From contig JBBSET010000026.1 of the NCBI GenBank assembly GCA_038239485.1, forward strand, positions 1 to 52,032: a stretch of DNA of 52,032 bases. The letters run 5' to 3'. The position numbers were made by a program, and so were the translations under genes. Positions 28,731-36,684 of the stretch are shown piece by piece. Below the pieces are notes generated by a model. That model made no database searches and had not been told where the DNA came from. It saw nothing but the letters and a program-made list of their open reading frames with translations. Position 1 is the stretch's first letter. Every line of letters begins with the position of its first letter. The stretch is from DASQEH01 sp038239485 (lineage in GTDB: Bacteria; Actinomycetota; Actinomycetes; Propionibacteriales; Nocardioidaceae).

Positions 28731-29119
28731 TGGCTGACGCCGACCTGCAGGTGGAGCTCGTCGCTGCCGACCGGGTGGTGTGGTCCGGCTCGGCCACCAT
28801 GATCATCACCAGGACGATGGAGGGCGAGCTGGGGATCCTCGCCAACCACATCCCGGTGATGGCGGTGCTGGTCGACGGCACTGTCGAGATCCGGACAAGC
28901 GATGGCGAGCGCAAGGTCGCGGCCATCAACGGGGGATTCCTGTCGGTGGCCAACAACCGCGTCTCGATCTTGTCCGCTGACGCCCAGATGTCCGACGAGA
29001 TCGATGTGGACAAGGCACGCAGCGAGGCCGATGAGTCTCCCGACGGCGATGACGATGGCGCCGCCGAGTCGGCGCGGTTCGCCGAGGCTCGCATCCGCGC
29101 TGTTGAGCTGGCTTCCTGA
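28730..29119 (+). CDS. atpC: ATP synthase F1 subunit epsilon
   Basis: A 129-residue subunit with an N-terminal beta sandwich (LQVELVAADRVVWSG, then MEGELGILANHIPVMAVL) typical of epsilon and a short C-terminal helical part. That part is loaded with Asp (ESPDGDDDGAAES) instead of forming the usual long hairpin, so the inhibitory C-terminal domain may be altered. It is the last gene of the operon; a long hairpin follows. Confidence 0.95.
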   Translation: MADADLQVELVAADRVVWSGSATMIITRTMEGELGILANHIPVMAVLVDGTVEIRTSDGERKVAAINGGFLSVANNRVSILSADAQMSDEIDVDKARSEADESPDGDDDGAAESARFAEARIRAVELAS

Positions 29120-29130
29120 CAGCGGTCAAC

Positions 29131-29162
29131 CGCCGGGTGTGAGTGCAGGCTCGCACCCGGCG
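29131..29162 (+). terminator. Hairpin ending the atp operon
   Basis: A 13-bp stem, CGCCGGGTGTGAG against CTCGCACCCGGCG with one G-U pair and a 6-base loop, 11 bases after the atpC stop. No long T-run follows. Confidence 0.75.
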
Positions 29163-29208
29163 TCCCACGTTTGAAAGACTAGGGGGAGATCGGAGCTCAG
29201 GAGAGGCG

Positions 29209-29670
29209 ATGCACTGGTGGGCCGCTGCGCTGGACAGCTTCGGCTCGGTCGTGCTCATCCTGCTGCTGCCGGTGGTCTTCCTGTTCGCGCGACGTCGTTG
29301 GCTCAGCCGATCGGGTGGCACATTCGAGTGCAGCGTCCGCTTCTCGGCTGCCGCTCGGGCGGGGGCGAAGTCGTCGTCGCGAGGGTGGACGCTCGGGCTC
29401 GGCCGCTACAGCGGTGACGATCTCGAGTGGTTCCGCATCTTCTCGTTCTCGCCCAGGCCGCGTCATGTGTTCAGCCGTTCCATGCGTGTGCTCGGACGGC
29501 GTACCCCCCACGGCGCTGAGGCCTTCTCGCTGTACGCCGGGCATCTGGTCGCCGATATCGCCCTGGATGGAGAGCGCAGGGTCGAGCTGGCGATGAGCGA
29601 GCGGGCCCTCACCGGCTTCATGGCCTGGACAGAGGCGGCCCCGCCCGGCCACGACCGGTTGCTGGCCTGA
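29209..29670 (+). CDS. DUF2550 family membrane-anchored protein
   Basis: A 153-residue protein with one N-terminal membrane helix (ALDSFGSVVLILLLPVVFLF) followed by RRR. A cytoplasmic domain comes next, with ECSVRFSAA, GWTLGLGRYSGDDLEWFRIFS and LAMSERALTGFMAW, the DUF2550 pattern. The same family follows the atp operon in mycobacteria (Rv1312, as I recall), but no role is known to me. AGGAGAGG lies just before the ATG at 29209. Confidence 0.9.
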   Translation: MHWWAAALDSFGSVVLILLLPVVFLFARRRWLSRSGGTFECSVRFSAAARAGAKSSSRGWTLGLGRYSGDDLEWFRIFSFSPRPRHVFSRSMRVLGRRTPHGAEAFSLYAGHLVADIALDGERRVELAMSERALTGFMAWTEAAPPGHDRLLA

Positions 29671-29723
29671 CGTCGCCTGGGCCGTCGCCGCGGACCGTCG
29701 GCCGGCAACCGTACAGTGACCTC

Positions 29724-30317
29724 ATGGTCAACCTGACGCGCATCTACACCCGTACCGGTGACTCGGGCACGACCCGGCTCGGCGATATGAGCGAGGTGAG
29801 CAAGACCGACCTGCGGCTCGCGGCGTACGCCGATGTCGACGAGGCGAACTCCCACATCGGGTACGCCCTGGCGCTGGGCTCGGCCGCGGGAGGGATCGAC
29901 GCCGATGTGGTGGAGGTCCTGGTTCAGGTGCAGAACGACCTGTTCGATGTCGGCGCCGACTTCGCAACCCCCATCGTCGAGGCTCCGCAGTTCCCACCGC
30001 TTCGTGTTGAGGCCGACTACATCGAGCGACTTGAGTCCTGGTGTGACCGCTACAACGAGCCGCTGGACAAGCTGCGCTCGTTCATCCTCCCCGGCGGCAC
30101 CCAGTCGGCGTCGCTCCTGCATGTGGCGCGGACCGTCGTACGTCGTGCCGAGCGGTCCGGCTGGGTCGCCTACGGCAGCCATGGCGAGGCGATGAACGTG
30201 CTCGCCATCGTGTACCTCAACCGGCTCAGCGACCTGCTCTTCATCTTGGCCCGGTATGCGAACCGGGAGCAAGGCGATGTGCTGTGGGTCCCCGGCGGCG
30301 ACCACGCGCGGCCATGA
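29724..30317 (+). CDS. pduO: PduO-type cob(I)alamin adenosyltransferase
   Basis: A 197-residue enzyme making adenosylcobalamin from ATP and reduced cobalamin. The N-terminal P-loop-like YTRTGDSGTTRLGD, the central FILPGGTQSAS, RTVVRRAERS and the C-terminal YLNRLSDLLFILAR all match the PduO family; trimers are usual. The gene provides the coenzyme needed by the acyl-CoA mutase encoded about 13 kb downstream. It is monocistronic or follows DUF2550 after 53 bases. Confidence 0.96.
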   Translation: MVNLTRIYTRTGDSGTTRLGDMSEVSKTDLRLAAYADVDEANSHIGYALALGSAAGGIDADVVEVLVQVQNDLFDVGADFATPIVEAPQFPPLRVEADYIERLESWCDRYNEPLDKLRSFILPGGTQSASLLHVARTVVRRAERSGWVAYGSHGEAMNVLAIVYLNRLSDLLFILARYANREQGDVLWVPGGDHARP

Positions 30318-30375
30318 GGAGCGACGAGCCGAGCTGGCGATGCTAACGATCAGGTACAGCGACTCACATTCTGTA

Positions 30376-30403
30376 TTGGTGGCGCAACACGCCGCGATAA
30401 GAT
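30376..30403 (+). promoter_or_regulatory. Candidate promoter before the STAS gene
   Basis: TTGGTG (30376-30381) and TAAGAT (30398-30403) are separated by 16 bases, a fair match to a housekeeping sigma promoter. They lie about 145 bases upstream of the STAS start codon. Confidence 0.4.
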
Positions 30404-30546
30404 ACTGACACTGACGAGCCGTCGGCGTACCTTGGCTCCAACGCGCGCGACTCGACGACCGGGGGCATTGGTCGCCTGTGATCGGCAACCAATCGGCCAC
30501 GTGGGTCGTCATAGAACGTAGAGGACGCACAACCGGGGGAGGGGAC

Positions 30547-30873
30547 ATGGGCGCCAGCCCGACGCCAGCTGACCTGGTCGAGATCGGACCGGCTCTGGAT
30601 GTGCGCAACGTGGCCCGTGTACGCGCCGAGCTACATGCAGCTCTCGAGACGGGTCCAGGGGATTTCGTCCTGGACATGGCGAGTGTCGAGGGCATCGATG
30701 CGGCCGGACTGGGGATGCTGACCGCGGCCCACCTCCGTGCCGAGCGCGACGGCCGACATCTGGTGCTGCGGAACTGCTCCGCCGACCTACGGCGGGTCTT
30801 CGCCGTGACCCGGCTGAGCCGCATCCTCAACATCGAGAGGGCGCCCGACCGGCCGCTCGAGCTCTCTGCTTGA
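30547..30873 (+). CDS. STAS-domain protein lacking the phosphorylatable Ser
   Basis: A 108-residue single STAS domain, the fold of anti-sigma-factor antagonists. The order of strands and helices is clear (FVLDMASVEGIDAAGLGML, then HLVLRNCSADLRRVFAV). In canonical antagonists the loop reads DSSGLG or DTSGLG, and the first Ser/Thr is phosphorylated. Here it is DAAGLG, so kinase control by the usual route seems lost. The ATG at 30547 follows GGGGGAGGGG. No anti-sigma kinase or sigma factor is adjacent. Confidence 0.88.
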   Translation: MGASPTPADLVEIGPALDVRNVARVRAELHAALETGPGDFVLDMASVEGIDAAGLGMLTAAHLRAERDGRHLVLRNCSADLRRVFAVTRLSRILNIERAPDRPLELSA

Positions 30874-30913
30874 CAGGTGCGGGGTTGACAGTCCGGGCTG
30901 ACGGTTGTGCGAG

Positions 30914-32323
30914 CTAGCGCAGCACGCGGTCGAGGGTTCGCAGCTTGTTGGTCGCATCGAGCGCTGCCACCTTGTAGGACTCCGATAGCGTCGGGTAGTT
31001 GAAGACGGTGTTGACCAAGTAGTCGATCGTTCCGCCGCAGCCCATCACCGCCTGTCCGATGTGCACCAGGTCGGTCGCCCCGGTTCCGAAGATGTGGACG
31101 CCAAGGATGCTGTGGTCCTTGGCATGCACGAGGAGCTTGAGCATGCCGTACGAGTCGCCGACGATCTGCCCGCGAGCCAGCTCCCGGTAGCGCGACAGCC
31201 CCACCTCGTACGGGATGGCGGCCGCCGTCAACTCTGACTCGGTCCGCCCGACGTACGAGATCTCCGGGATCGTGTAGATCCCGATCGGCTGGAGCTCCGG
31301 GATTCCCGTCGCGGGCTCACCCATCGCGTGCAGTGACGCGAGCCGGCCCTGCTCCATCGCGGTCGCCGCGAGTGCGGGGAAGCCGACGACATCGCCGACG
31401 GCGTAGATGTGATCGACCGAGGTGCGGTACGACGCGTCCACCTTGATCCGGCCGCGGCTGTCAGCCTCGATACCGGCCTTCTTCAAGGCGAGCTGGTCGG
31501 TCGCGCCCTGCCGACCCGCCGAATACATCACGGTCTCGGCTGGGATGCGCTTGCCGCTGGCAAGCGACGTGATGGTGCCGTGAGCGCCGATCTCGACCTT
31601 CTCGACCTCCTCGCCGAACCGGAAGGACACCGACAGATCTCGAAGGTGGAAGCGAAGCGACTCCACGATCTCCTCGTCGCAGAAGTCGAGCATCGCCGGG
31701 CGTTGGTCGACCACAGTGACCCGGGTGCCGAGAGCCGCGAACATCGAGGCGTACTCGATGCCGATCACCCCGGCTCCGACGACGAGCATGGAGGCGGGTA
31801 TCGCCTCGAGCGCCAAGATACCGTCGGAGTCCACGACGTTGCGGTCGTCGAACTCGACGTGGCCCGGGCGTGCCGGCTTGGTCCCTGGCGCGAGCACGAT
31901 CTTGTTGCCGGAGACGGAGACCCGGTCGACCCCGTCGATCGACAGCGTATGCGGGTCGGTGAACTCGGCAGTGCCGGCGAGCAGGTGGATGTGGTTGCGC
32001 ATCAGCTGGTTGCGGACCACCTCGACCTCACGACCGATGACGTGTTGCGAGCGCGCGGTCAGGTCCGCGATCGTGATGTCGTCCTTGACCCGGTAGCTCT
32101 CGCCGTACATCTCGCGCTGGGACATGCCGGTGAGGTAGAGCACCGCCTCCCGCAAGGTCTTGCTCGGGATGGTCCCGGTGTTGATGCAGACACCTCCGAC
32201 CATCGCCCGCCGGTCGACGACCGCGACCTTCTGCCCGAGCTTCGCGGCGGCGACCGCGGCCCGCTGTCCGCCTGGGCCGCTGCCTACGACCAAGAGGTCA
32301 TAGTCGTAAGGATGTTCGCTCAC
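30914..32323 (-). CDS. sthA: Soluble pyridine nucleotide transhydrogenase (Si-specific)
   Basis: A 469-residue FAD flavoprotein that moves hydride between NADPH and NAD. The FAD-binding DLLVVGSGPGGQRAA lies at residues about 9-23, and the central NAD(P)-binding loop LVVGAGVIGIEYASM follows. The region that holds the CxxxxC redox disulfide in lipoamide dehydrogenase-type enzymes reads GGVCINTGTIPSK with a single Cys, the typical sign of transhydrogenase rather than disulfide reductase. The C-terminal dimer domain has the long VHIGQAVM helix. The start is GTG 32323 by homology; the longer frame to 32473 adds unlike residues. Confidence 0.94.
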   Translation of the reverse strand: MSEHPYDYDLLVVGSGPGGQRAAVAAAKLGQKVAVVDRRAMVGGVCINTGTIPSKTLREAVLYLTGMSQREMYGESYRVKDDITIADLTARSQHVIGREVEVVRNQLMRNHIHLLAGTAEFTDPHTLSIDGVDRVSVSGNKIVLAPGTKPARPGHVEFDDRNVVDSDGILALEAIPASMLVVGAGVIGIEYASMFAALGTRVTVVDQRPAMLDFCDEEIVESLRFHLRDLSVSFRFGEEVEKVEIGAHGTITSLASGKRIPAETVMYSAGRQGATDQLALKKAGIEADSRGRIKVDASYRTSVDHIYAVGDVVGFPALAATAMEQGRLASLHAMGEPATGIPELQPIGIYTIPEISYVGRTESELTAAAIPYEVGLSRYRELARGQIVGDSYGMLKLLVHAKDHSILGVHIFGTGATDLVHIGQAVMGCGGTIDYLVNTVFNYPTLSESYKVAALDATNKLRTLDRVLR

Positions 32324-32490
32324 GTGCACATCGTCGCGGGATGCCTGCGGGTTGGCAAATCGCTGATGCCACCGGCTGTTACGCAAAGGTAACGACGTCG
32401 TGAAGCCGACCGCGGCGCGGGCTTTGTACCATGTGCACTCGGAGCCGGGGCCGAGACTTCCGACGAGAGCCACGGTAGGTGGGGGCGGTT

Positions 32491-33618
32491 GTGGCGACTG
32501 TTGAGAGCACCGAGAAGCGGGTCAGCTGGGCCGAGCTCTTCTTCGACCTCGTCTTCGTCTTCGCCATCACGCAGGTGTCTGTCCTGATCACCGAGGATCA
32601 CTCGTGGGCGGGCATCGGCCGCGCCTTCGTCGTCTTCATCCCGATCTACTGGGCCTGGGTCGGTACGTCGATCCAGGCCAACGTCCACGACCTGTCCGGC
32701 CCGTCAGGGCACCTGGCGATCTTCGCGGTGGCTCTGTCCGGGCTCGTGATGGCGATGGGCGTCACCGACGCGTACGGAGACCGTGGCCTGGTGTTCGCCC
32801 TGGGGTACTGGGCTGCTCGGTGGAGCCTGGGCGCGCGCCTGTTTCTTTGGGGGACCGACCTCAGGTCTGTCAGCTGGAACCCGTTCACAGTCAGCATGTT
32901 CATCACCGGGCCGCTGCTGGTGGCCGGTGCAGTGCTGGATTCTGGCCCTCGCGAGGCGGTGTGGGTCGCCGCCGCCGCCCTCGACCTGTCGACCTTGACC
33001 TTCTTCAGGTCCCGGTTGAAGGGCATGCACTTCGACGCCGGGCATCTGACCGAGCGGTTCGGCCTGTTCGTGCTGATCGCGCTGGGGGAGTCGGTGGTCG
33101 CAATCGGTGAGCCGGCTGCCACGAGCGCGCACCTGAGCCTGGCCGTGCTGTGCGCGGTCGGCGCGGCATTCGTCGTGTCGTGCTCGCTCTGGTGGGTCTA
33201 CTTCTACTTTGCCGCGGATGCGATGCGATTCGCCCTGGCGACAGCCAGTGTCCAGCTCGATGTGACGCGGCACGTGCTGTCGTACGCTCATCTCTTCTTC
33301 ATCGCGGCCATCATCAGCGTCGCCGTCGGGATGGAGGCAACGATCGCCGAGCCGATGCGGAGCCTCGACTGGGGTGAGGCCGGTCTGCTCTATGGCGGGA
33401 CCGCGGTCTACCTGGCCTCCTTCGGCTACACGCGCTGGATGATGTTCCATCTGGTGTCGAGCACTCGCCTTGTCGCCGCCGCCGCGACTCTCGCTGCGAT
33501 GCCGATCGCCCCGCTCGTCAGCTCCCTGGCTGCCTCGGCGATTCTCGGGGGTCTGCTTGTTGCTCTCAACGTCGTGGAGTACCTGCGGGTGCAGCACGCC
33601 GCGGCGTCGGCGAGTTGA
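32491..33618 (+). CDS. ltrA: Low-temperature-requirement A (LtrA) family membrane protein
   Basis: A 375-residue protein with about ten membrane helices and the LtrA signature VSWAELFFDLVFVFAITQ near the start. The motifs HLTERFGLFVLIALGESVV and LWWVYFY are also family-typical. LtrA was named from cold growth of Listeria, and its transport role is unproven. GTG 32491 is preferred because GGTGGGGG lies just upstream; GTG 32479 is the alternative. It is divergent from sthA. Confidence 0.93.
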   Translation: MATVESTEKRVSWAELFFDLVFVFAITQVSVLITEDHSWAGIGRAFVVFIPIYWAWVGTSIQANVHDLSGPSGHLAIFAVALSGLVMAMGVTDAYGDRGLVFALGYWAARWSLGARLFLWGTDLRSVSWNPFTVSMFITGPLLVAGAVLDSGPREAVWVAAAALDLSTLTFFRSRLKGMHFDAGHLTERFGLFVLIALGESVVAIGEPAATSAHLSLAVLCAVGAAFVVSCSLWWVYFYFAADAMRFALATASVQLDVTRHVLSYAHLFFIAAIISVAVGMEATIAEPMRSLDWGEAGLLYGGTAVYLASFGYTRWMMFHLVSSTRLVAAAATLAAMPIAPLVSSLAASAILGGLLVALNVVEYLRVQHAAASAS

Positions 33619-33683
33619 CCTGCGACACTTGCCCCCACACCCAGGACGGGGATGTGGAACGACGACGTGAGGGGAAGGTCGCC

Positions 33684-34601
33684 ATGATAGTGCTGCTCGT
33701 GCTGCTGGTTCTCGCGATCATGGCGGTGGTGGGGGCTGCGAACCGCCGCTCTGCCGAGAGGCGCCGCCGACAGGAGGTCGCCGCCCAGCAGCTGGCAGAG
33801 GTCCAGCGAGCAGCAGACGACGACGTGACGGAGTTCGGCGAGCGGCTGCGGCGACTCGACATCGACCTGACTGGTCGTGAGCTCGACGAGGCCACCCGTC
33901 AGGACTATCAGCGTGCGCTGGACTCCTATGACGATGCGAAGCAGTCGGTCGACGCGGTCACTGTGCCGGACGAGATTCGCCACGTGACCGAGATCCTCGA
34001 GGACGGCAGGTATGCGGTCGCCTGCGTGGAGGCCCGGGTAGCCGGGTCCCCGCTGCCGCAGCGTAGACCGCCCTGCTTCTTCAACCCTCAGCACGGCCCG
34101 TCGGTCCGCGACGTGTCCTGGACCCCCGAACGCGGGGCTGCGCGTGAAGTTCCGGCGTGTGCGGCCGACGCCGAGCGGGTCGAGGCTGGCGCCGAGCCCG
34201 ACTCACGCACGATCATGCATGGCTCCCAGCGGGTACCGTACTGGCAGGCTGGTCCCGCGTACGCACCGTGGGCGGCAGGCTATTTCGGGAGCTTCGCCGC
34301 GATGGACCTGCTGTTCGTCGGCACCATGATGGGATCGGGTTTCGGTCTCGATGGCGGGTACGACCAGGGCTACGACCAGGGCTACGACCAGGGATATGAC
34401 GCTGGCCAGGACGATGGCTCTGACGGCGGGTCGGACGGTGGTGGGTCGGGCTACGGATCGGACGGGGGGTCCGTTGGTGGCGGCTACGACGGGGGCGGGT
34501 TCGACGGGGGCGGCGGGTTCGATGGTGGCGGCTACGACGGGGGCGGGTTCGATGGTGGCGGCGGGTTCGATGGTGGCGGGTTCGACGGCGGCGAGTTCTG
34601 A
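33684..34601 (+). CDS. Membrane-anchored protein with Gly/Asp-rich repeat tail
   Basis: A 305-residue protein. The first 20 residues form a membrane helix (IVLLVLLVLAIMAVVGAA) followed by a basic RRSAERRRR stretch and a helical region. A Cys-containing domain follows (CFFNPQHGPS, then VSWTPERG, VPACAADAERV and RVPYWQAGPAYAPWAAGYFG), an arrangement I recall from uncharacterised actinobacterial proteins. The last 90 residues are low complexity: YDQGYDQGYDQG, then many GGGFDGG units. The ATG at 33684 follows GGGGAAGG. Function unknown; the tail suggests a surface or protein-interaction role. Confidence 0.8.
   Translation: MIVLLVLLVLAIMAVVGAANRRSAERRRRQEVAAQQLAEVQRAADDDVTEFGERLRRLDIDLTGRELDEATRQDYQRALDSYDDAKQSVDAVTVPDEIRHVTEILEDGRYAVACVEARVAGSPLPQRRPPCFFNPQHGPSVRDVSWTPERGAAREVPACAADAERVEAGAEPDSRTIMHGSQRVPYWQAGPAYAPWAAGYFGSFAAMDLLFVGTMMGSGFGLDGGYDQGYDQGYDQGYDAGQDDGSDGGSDGGGSGYGSDGGSVGGGYDGGGFDGGGGFDGGGYDGGGFDGGGGFDGGGFDGGEF
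34359..34598 (+). repeat. Tandem repeats in the Gly-rich coding tail
   Basis: Four 12-bp units of TACGACCAGGGC type run from 34359 to 34406 (Tyr-Asp-Gln-Gly). From about 34486 a second array of GGCGGGTTCGAC-like units encodes GGGFDGG and GGGYDGG. All stay in frame with the gene. Confidence 0.88.
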
Positions 34602-34609
34602 GCAGAACC

Positions 34610-34660
34610 GCCGAGGAGTCACGTTATTCGGCTGGCAGCCGAACTCAGTGACTCCTCGGC
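34610..34660. terminator. Nested inverted repeat between convergent genes
   Basis: An outer perfect 13-bp stem GCCGAGGAGTCAC (34610-34622) pairs with GTGACTCCTCGGC (34648-34660). Inside it is a perfect 7-bp hairpin TTCGGCT-GGC-AGCCGAA (34627-34643). A third, imperfect copy GTGACTCTTCGGC follows within 34667-34682. It starts nine bases after the stop of the Gly-rich protein and ends just before the stop of the minus-strand gene, so it probably serves as a two-way terminator. Confidence 0.7.
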
Positions 34661-34685
34661 AGAACTTTGTGACTCTTCGGCGTAA

Positions 34686-35318
34686 CTAGTTGGCCTGCTG
34701 GGCTTCCTTCACGTTCTGCGCCGACGACTGCGCCTCGGACTTGACCGAGTCTGCGGCCGACTGCCCCTCGGACTTGACGGTGCCCGCCGCGTCCGTCGCA
34801 CTCTCCTTGACCGCTTGGACTGCCTGCTGAGCCGGCTCCTGCAGCTGGTCCTTCAGGTCCGTCGCCACCTGCTTCGCGTGCTCCTTGGCAGGCTCGGCAA
34901 GGTCGGAGGCCTTCTCCTGCAACGTCTGCGCCGCGTGCTGCTCGGCCTTGGTCGCTGGCAACAGGCTCGAAACGAGCCAGCCGGTTGCGAAGGCCAGCAG
35001 CCCGGCTGCCAGGGGGTTGCCCTGGGTGCGCTGGATGGCCGAGTCAGGCGCACCGGACACGGCATCGCCTACCGACGAGGCGGCCGACGACATGGTCGAC
35101 GTTGCTGTGCCGGCGTGGTCAGAGATCGTCGACGTACCGGACGAGGCGGAACCCATCACACGCTCCTTCAACTGCGACACAGTGTCGCGGGTCTTGTCGA
35201 CACGGCGACCGACAATGCGGGCCGGGCTGACCTTCTCGTTGAGCGCGTCGACGTCCTGGGTGAGCTCGCGTCGGGTCTGCTCGATGTCACGCTTCAGTTC
35301 TTCTGGGCTTTGAGCCAT
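34686..35318 (-). CDS. DUF3618 domain protein
   Basis: A 210-residue protein. The N-terminal DUF3618 motif (ELKRDIEQTRRELTQDVDAL, then NEKVSPARIVGRRV) starts at residue 7. One membrane helix (GLLAFATGWLVSSLL, about 105-120) splits it from a C-terminal Ala/Lys/Glu/Gln-rich, LEA-like amphipathic helix region (KEHAKQVATDLKDQL, VKSEGQSAADSVKSE). It is the third gene of a minus-strand trio with a holin-like protein and a 264-residue membrane protein, found together in many Nocardioides-like genomes as I recall. A role in envelope or osmotic stress is a guess from composition. Confidence 0.88.
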   Translation of the reverse strand: MAQSPEELKRDIEQTRRELTQDVDALNEKVSPARIVGRRVDKTRDTVSQLKERVMGSASSGTSTISDHAGTATSTMSSAASSVGDAVSGAPDSAIQRTQGNPLAAGLLAFATGWLVSSLLPATKAEQHAAQTLQEKASDLAEPAKEHAKQVATDLKDQLQEPAQQAVQAVKESATDAAGTVKSEGQSAADSVKSEAQSSAQNVKEAQQAN

Positions 35319-35779
35319 TCTTTGTCCTCCTTCAAAGACTCAACCGTCTGCTCGGGCATCGGGCTGACCTGCTTGAGATTGTTGCGACCCACCACGAACA
35401 GGACAGCGCCTGCGGCGCCCCATAGGAGCGTGACGATCAGGGCTGCCCACGTGATCGGCAGTGCGAGGTCGAGCAGCCACATCAGCGTGATAGAGGCGAA
35501 GATGGCCACCATCAGACCGGCGAATCCAGCTCCGGCGAGCATGCCCGCGCCCTTGGCGGCTTTCTGGGCCTCGGCTCGGAGCTCTGCCTTCGCGAGGGCC
35601 ATCTCCTGACGCATCAGCTGTGACAGGTGCGTCGACAACCGACCGACGATCCCGCCGATCGACTCGTCCTCGACATTGGGCGGCTGGTCGGATGGCGACC
35701 CGTTCGAGTCGGCATACGCGGATGATCCGTCGGCTGAGTAGTTCGGAGGAGCCGAGCCCCCAGAGTACGGGCTGCTCAC
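35294..35779 (-). CDS. Actinobacterial holin-X / phage holin family membrane protein
   Basis: A 161-residue protein. A polar, disordered N-terminus is followed by the family motif LSTHLSQLMRQEMALAKAELRAEAQK and two membrane helices (MLAGAGFAGLMVAIFASITL, and ALIVTLLWGAAGAVLFVVG). Despite the family name, chromosomal members are not phage lysis genes. It overlaps the DUF3618 gene by 25 bases and the preceding 264-residue gene by four, so the three are expected to be co-translated. Confidence 0.9.
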   Translation of the reverse strand: MSSPYSGGSAPPNYSADGSSAYADSNGSPSDQPPNVEDESIGGIVGRLSTHLSQLMRQEMALAKAELRAEAQKAAKGAGMLAGAGFAGLMVAIFASITLMWLLDLALPITWAALIVTLLWGAAGAVLFVVGRNNLKQVSPMPEQTVESLKEDKEWLKAQKN

Positions 35780-36570
35780 GCGCGGTACCCGTTGTCCGCA
35801 GGAAGGGTGGTGGTCGCGTCGAGGTCATGCGCAGGATAGGCCAGCTGGTCCATCTGGGCGGTGCCGTAGGCAGGCACCGGCTCGGGCACGGAGTAGGACT
35901 CCGGCGCAGCAGGGATACCGTCGTAGCCAGAGCCAAGAGCGACCGGCCGTGCGCCATTGTCCGGGCCGGAGCTGGCGGCTGCCTCGTCGCTCTTGTTGGC
36001 GGCGATCGCACCACGGGTGAGTCGCCCGACGACGACGCCGGCAACAGCGGCGCCGATCAGGAACGTGCCGGGGCTGCGGCGAGCGTAGCCGCGAATCTCG
36101 TCGAGCAGCTGAGCGGGCTCACGCTGCTCGATGAAGTCGGCGACCTTGTGGGTCAGGTCCGCTCCTTCGCGGGCGAGCTGGGTTCCGAGGCCGGACTGGC
36201 CGCCCTGGTCGGACATGCCGCGCAGCTCGTCGCCCAACGAGCGAAGGCCGCCGACGGCGCGGTCGCGCTGGTCCACGACCTGGCTCGACAGCTGGGTGCG
36301 GGTCTCGTCGGCGAGCTGCCGGGTCTGATCGCGAACATCCGAGACGACCTTGTTCGCCTGCTCCTGCGCCGTGCCGGCGACCTGGCGGGCAGAGTCGGTG
36401 GCAGCGGCCTGGACGTTCTTGGCCTCGTTCTTCGCCGCGTCCTTCGTCGAGCTGGAGGTGTCGTCGGGGGTGTTGGTCGAGTACGCAGCCGGGCTGGTCA
36501 GCTCGGGCTCGTCCCACATATGCTCTGAGGTCACCAGAGGGTCGGCAGGCTCATGGGGTGAGGTTGTCAT
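35776..36570 (-). CDS. Membrane protein with LEA-like helical region, first gene of envelope trio
   Basis: A 264-residue protein of no family I can name with certainty. Residues about 35-150 are Ala/Gln/Asp-rich amphipathic helix (NEAKNVQAAATDSARQVAGT, NKVVSDVRDQTRQLADE). The sequence AQLLDEIRGYARRSPGTFLIG leads into one membrane helix (about 168-185). The C-terminus is Pro/Ser/Tyr-rich and disordered. AAGGAG lies six bases upstream of the ATG. The composition resembles desiccation-type proteins, but no function is shown. Confidence 0.8.
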   Translation of the reverse strand: MTTSPHEPADPLVTSEHMWDEPELTSPAAYSTNTPDDTSSSTKDAAKNEAKNVQAAATDSARQVAGTAQEQANKVVSDVRDQTRQLADETRTQLSSQVVDQRDRAVGGLRSLGDELRGMSDQGGQSGLGTQLAREGADLTHKVADFIEQREPAQLLDEIRGYARRSPGTFLIGAAVAGVVVGRLTRGAIAANKSDEAAASSGPDNGARPVALGSGYDGIPAAPESYSVPEPVPAYGTAQMDQLAYPAHDLDATTTLPADNGYRA

Positions 36571-36684
36571 GGAGGAACTCCTTAAGTCGGTGCGGCATCT
36601 GTGCCCAAATGGCGGGCGTCGTAACGCCGTAAGCCAGCTAGGAATCTTACACTGTAAACCGAGGCGCGCCGCCCAGGGCCGCTG
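36571..36684 (-). promoter_or_regulatory. Promoter region of the envelope trio
   Basis: A 114-base gap upstream of the trio holds its strong ribosome-binding site. It also contains a perfect 11-base palindrome TTACACTGTAA at 36647-36657, about 75 bases before the ATG. This may be a regulator site. No clean -35/-10 pair was found. Confidence 0.35.

Noticed and set aside
34359..34598. A second repeat array that could be taken for an intergenic satellite
   Set aside because: It is inside the coding frame of the Gly-rich membrane protein, and unit lengths are multiples of three.
35294..35779. A phage holin, hence a prophage remnant
   Set aside because: The family name comes from Pfam-like naming. 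The gene sits in a chromosomal trio with DUF3618, and no other phage gene is nearby.
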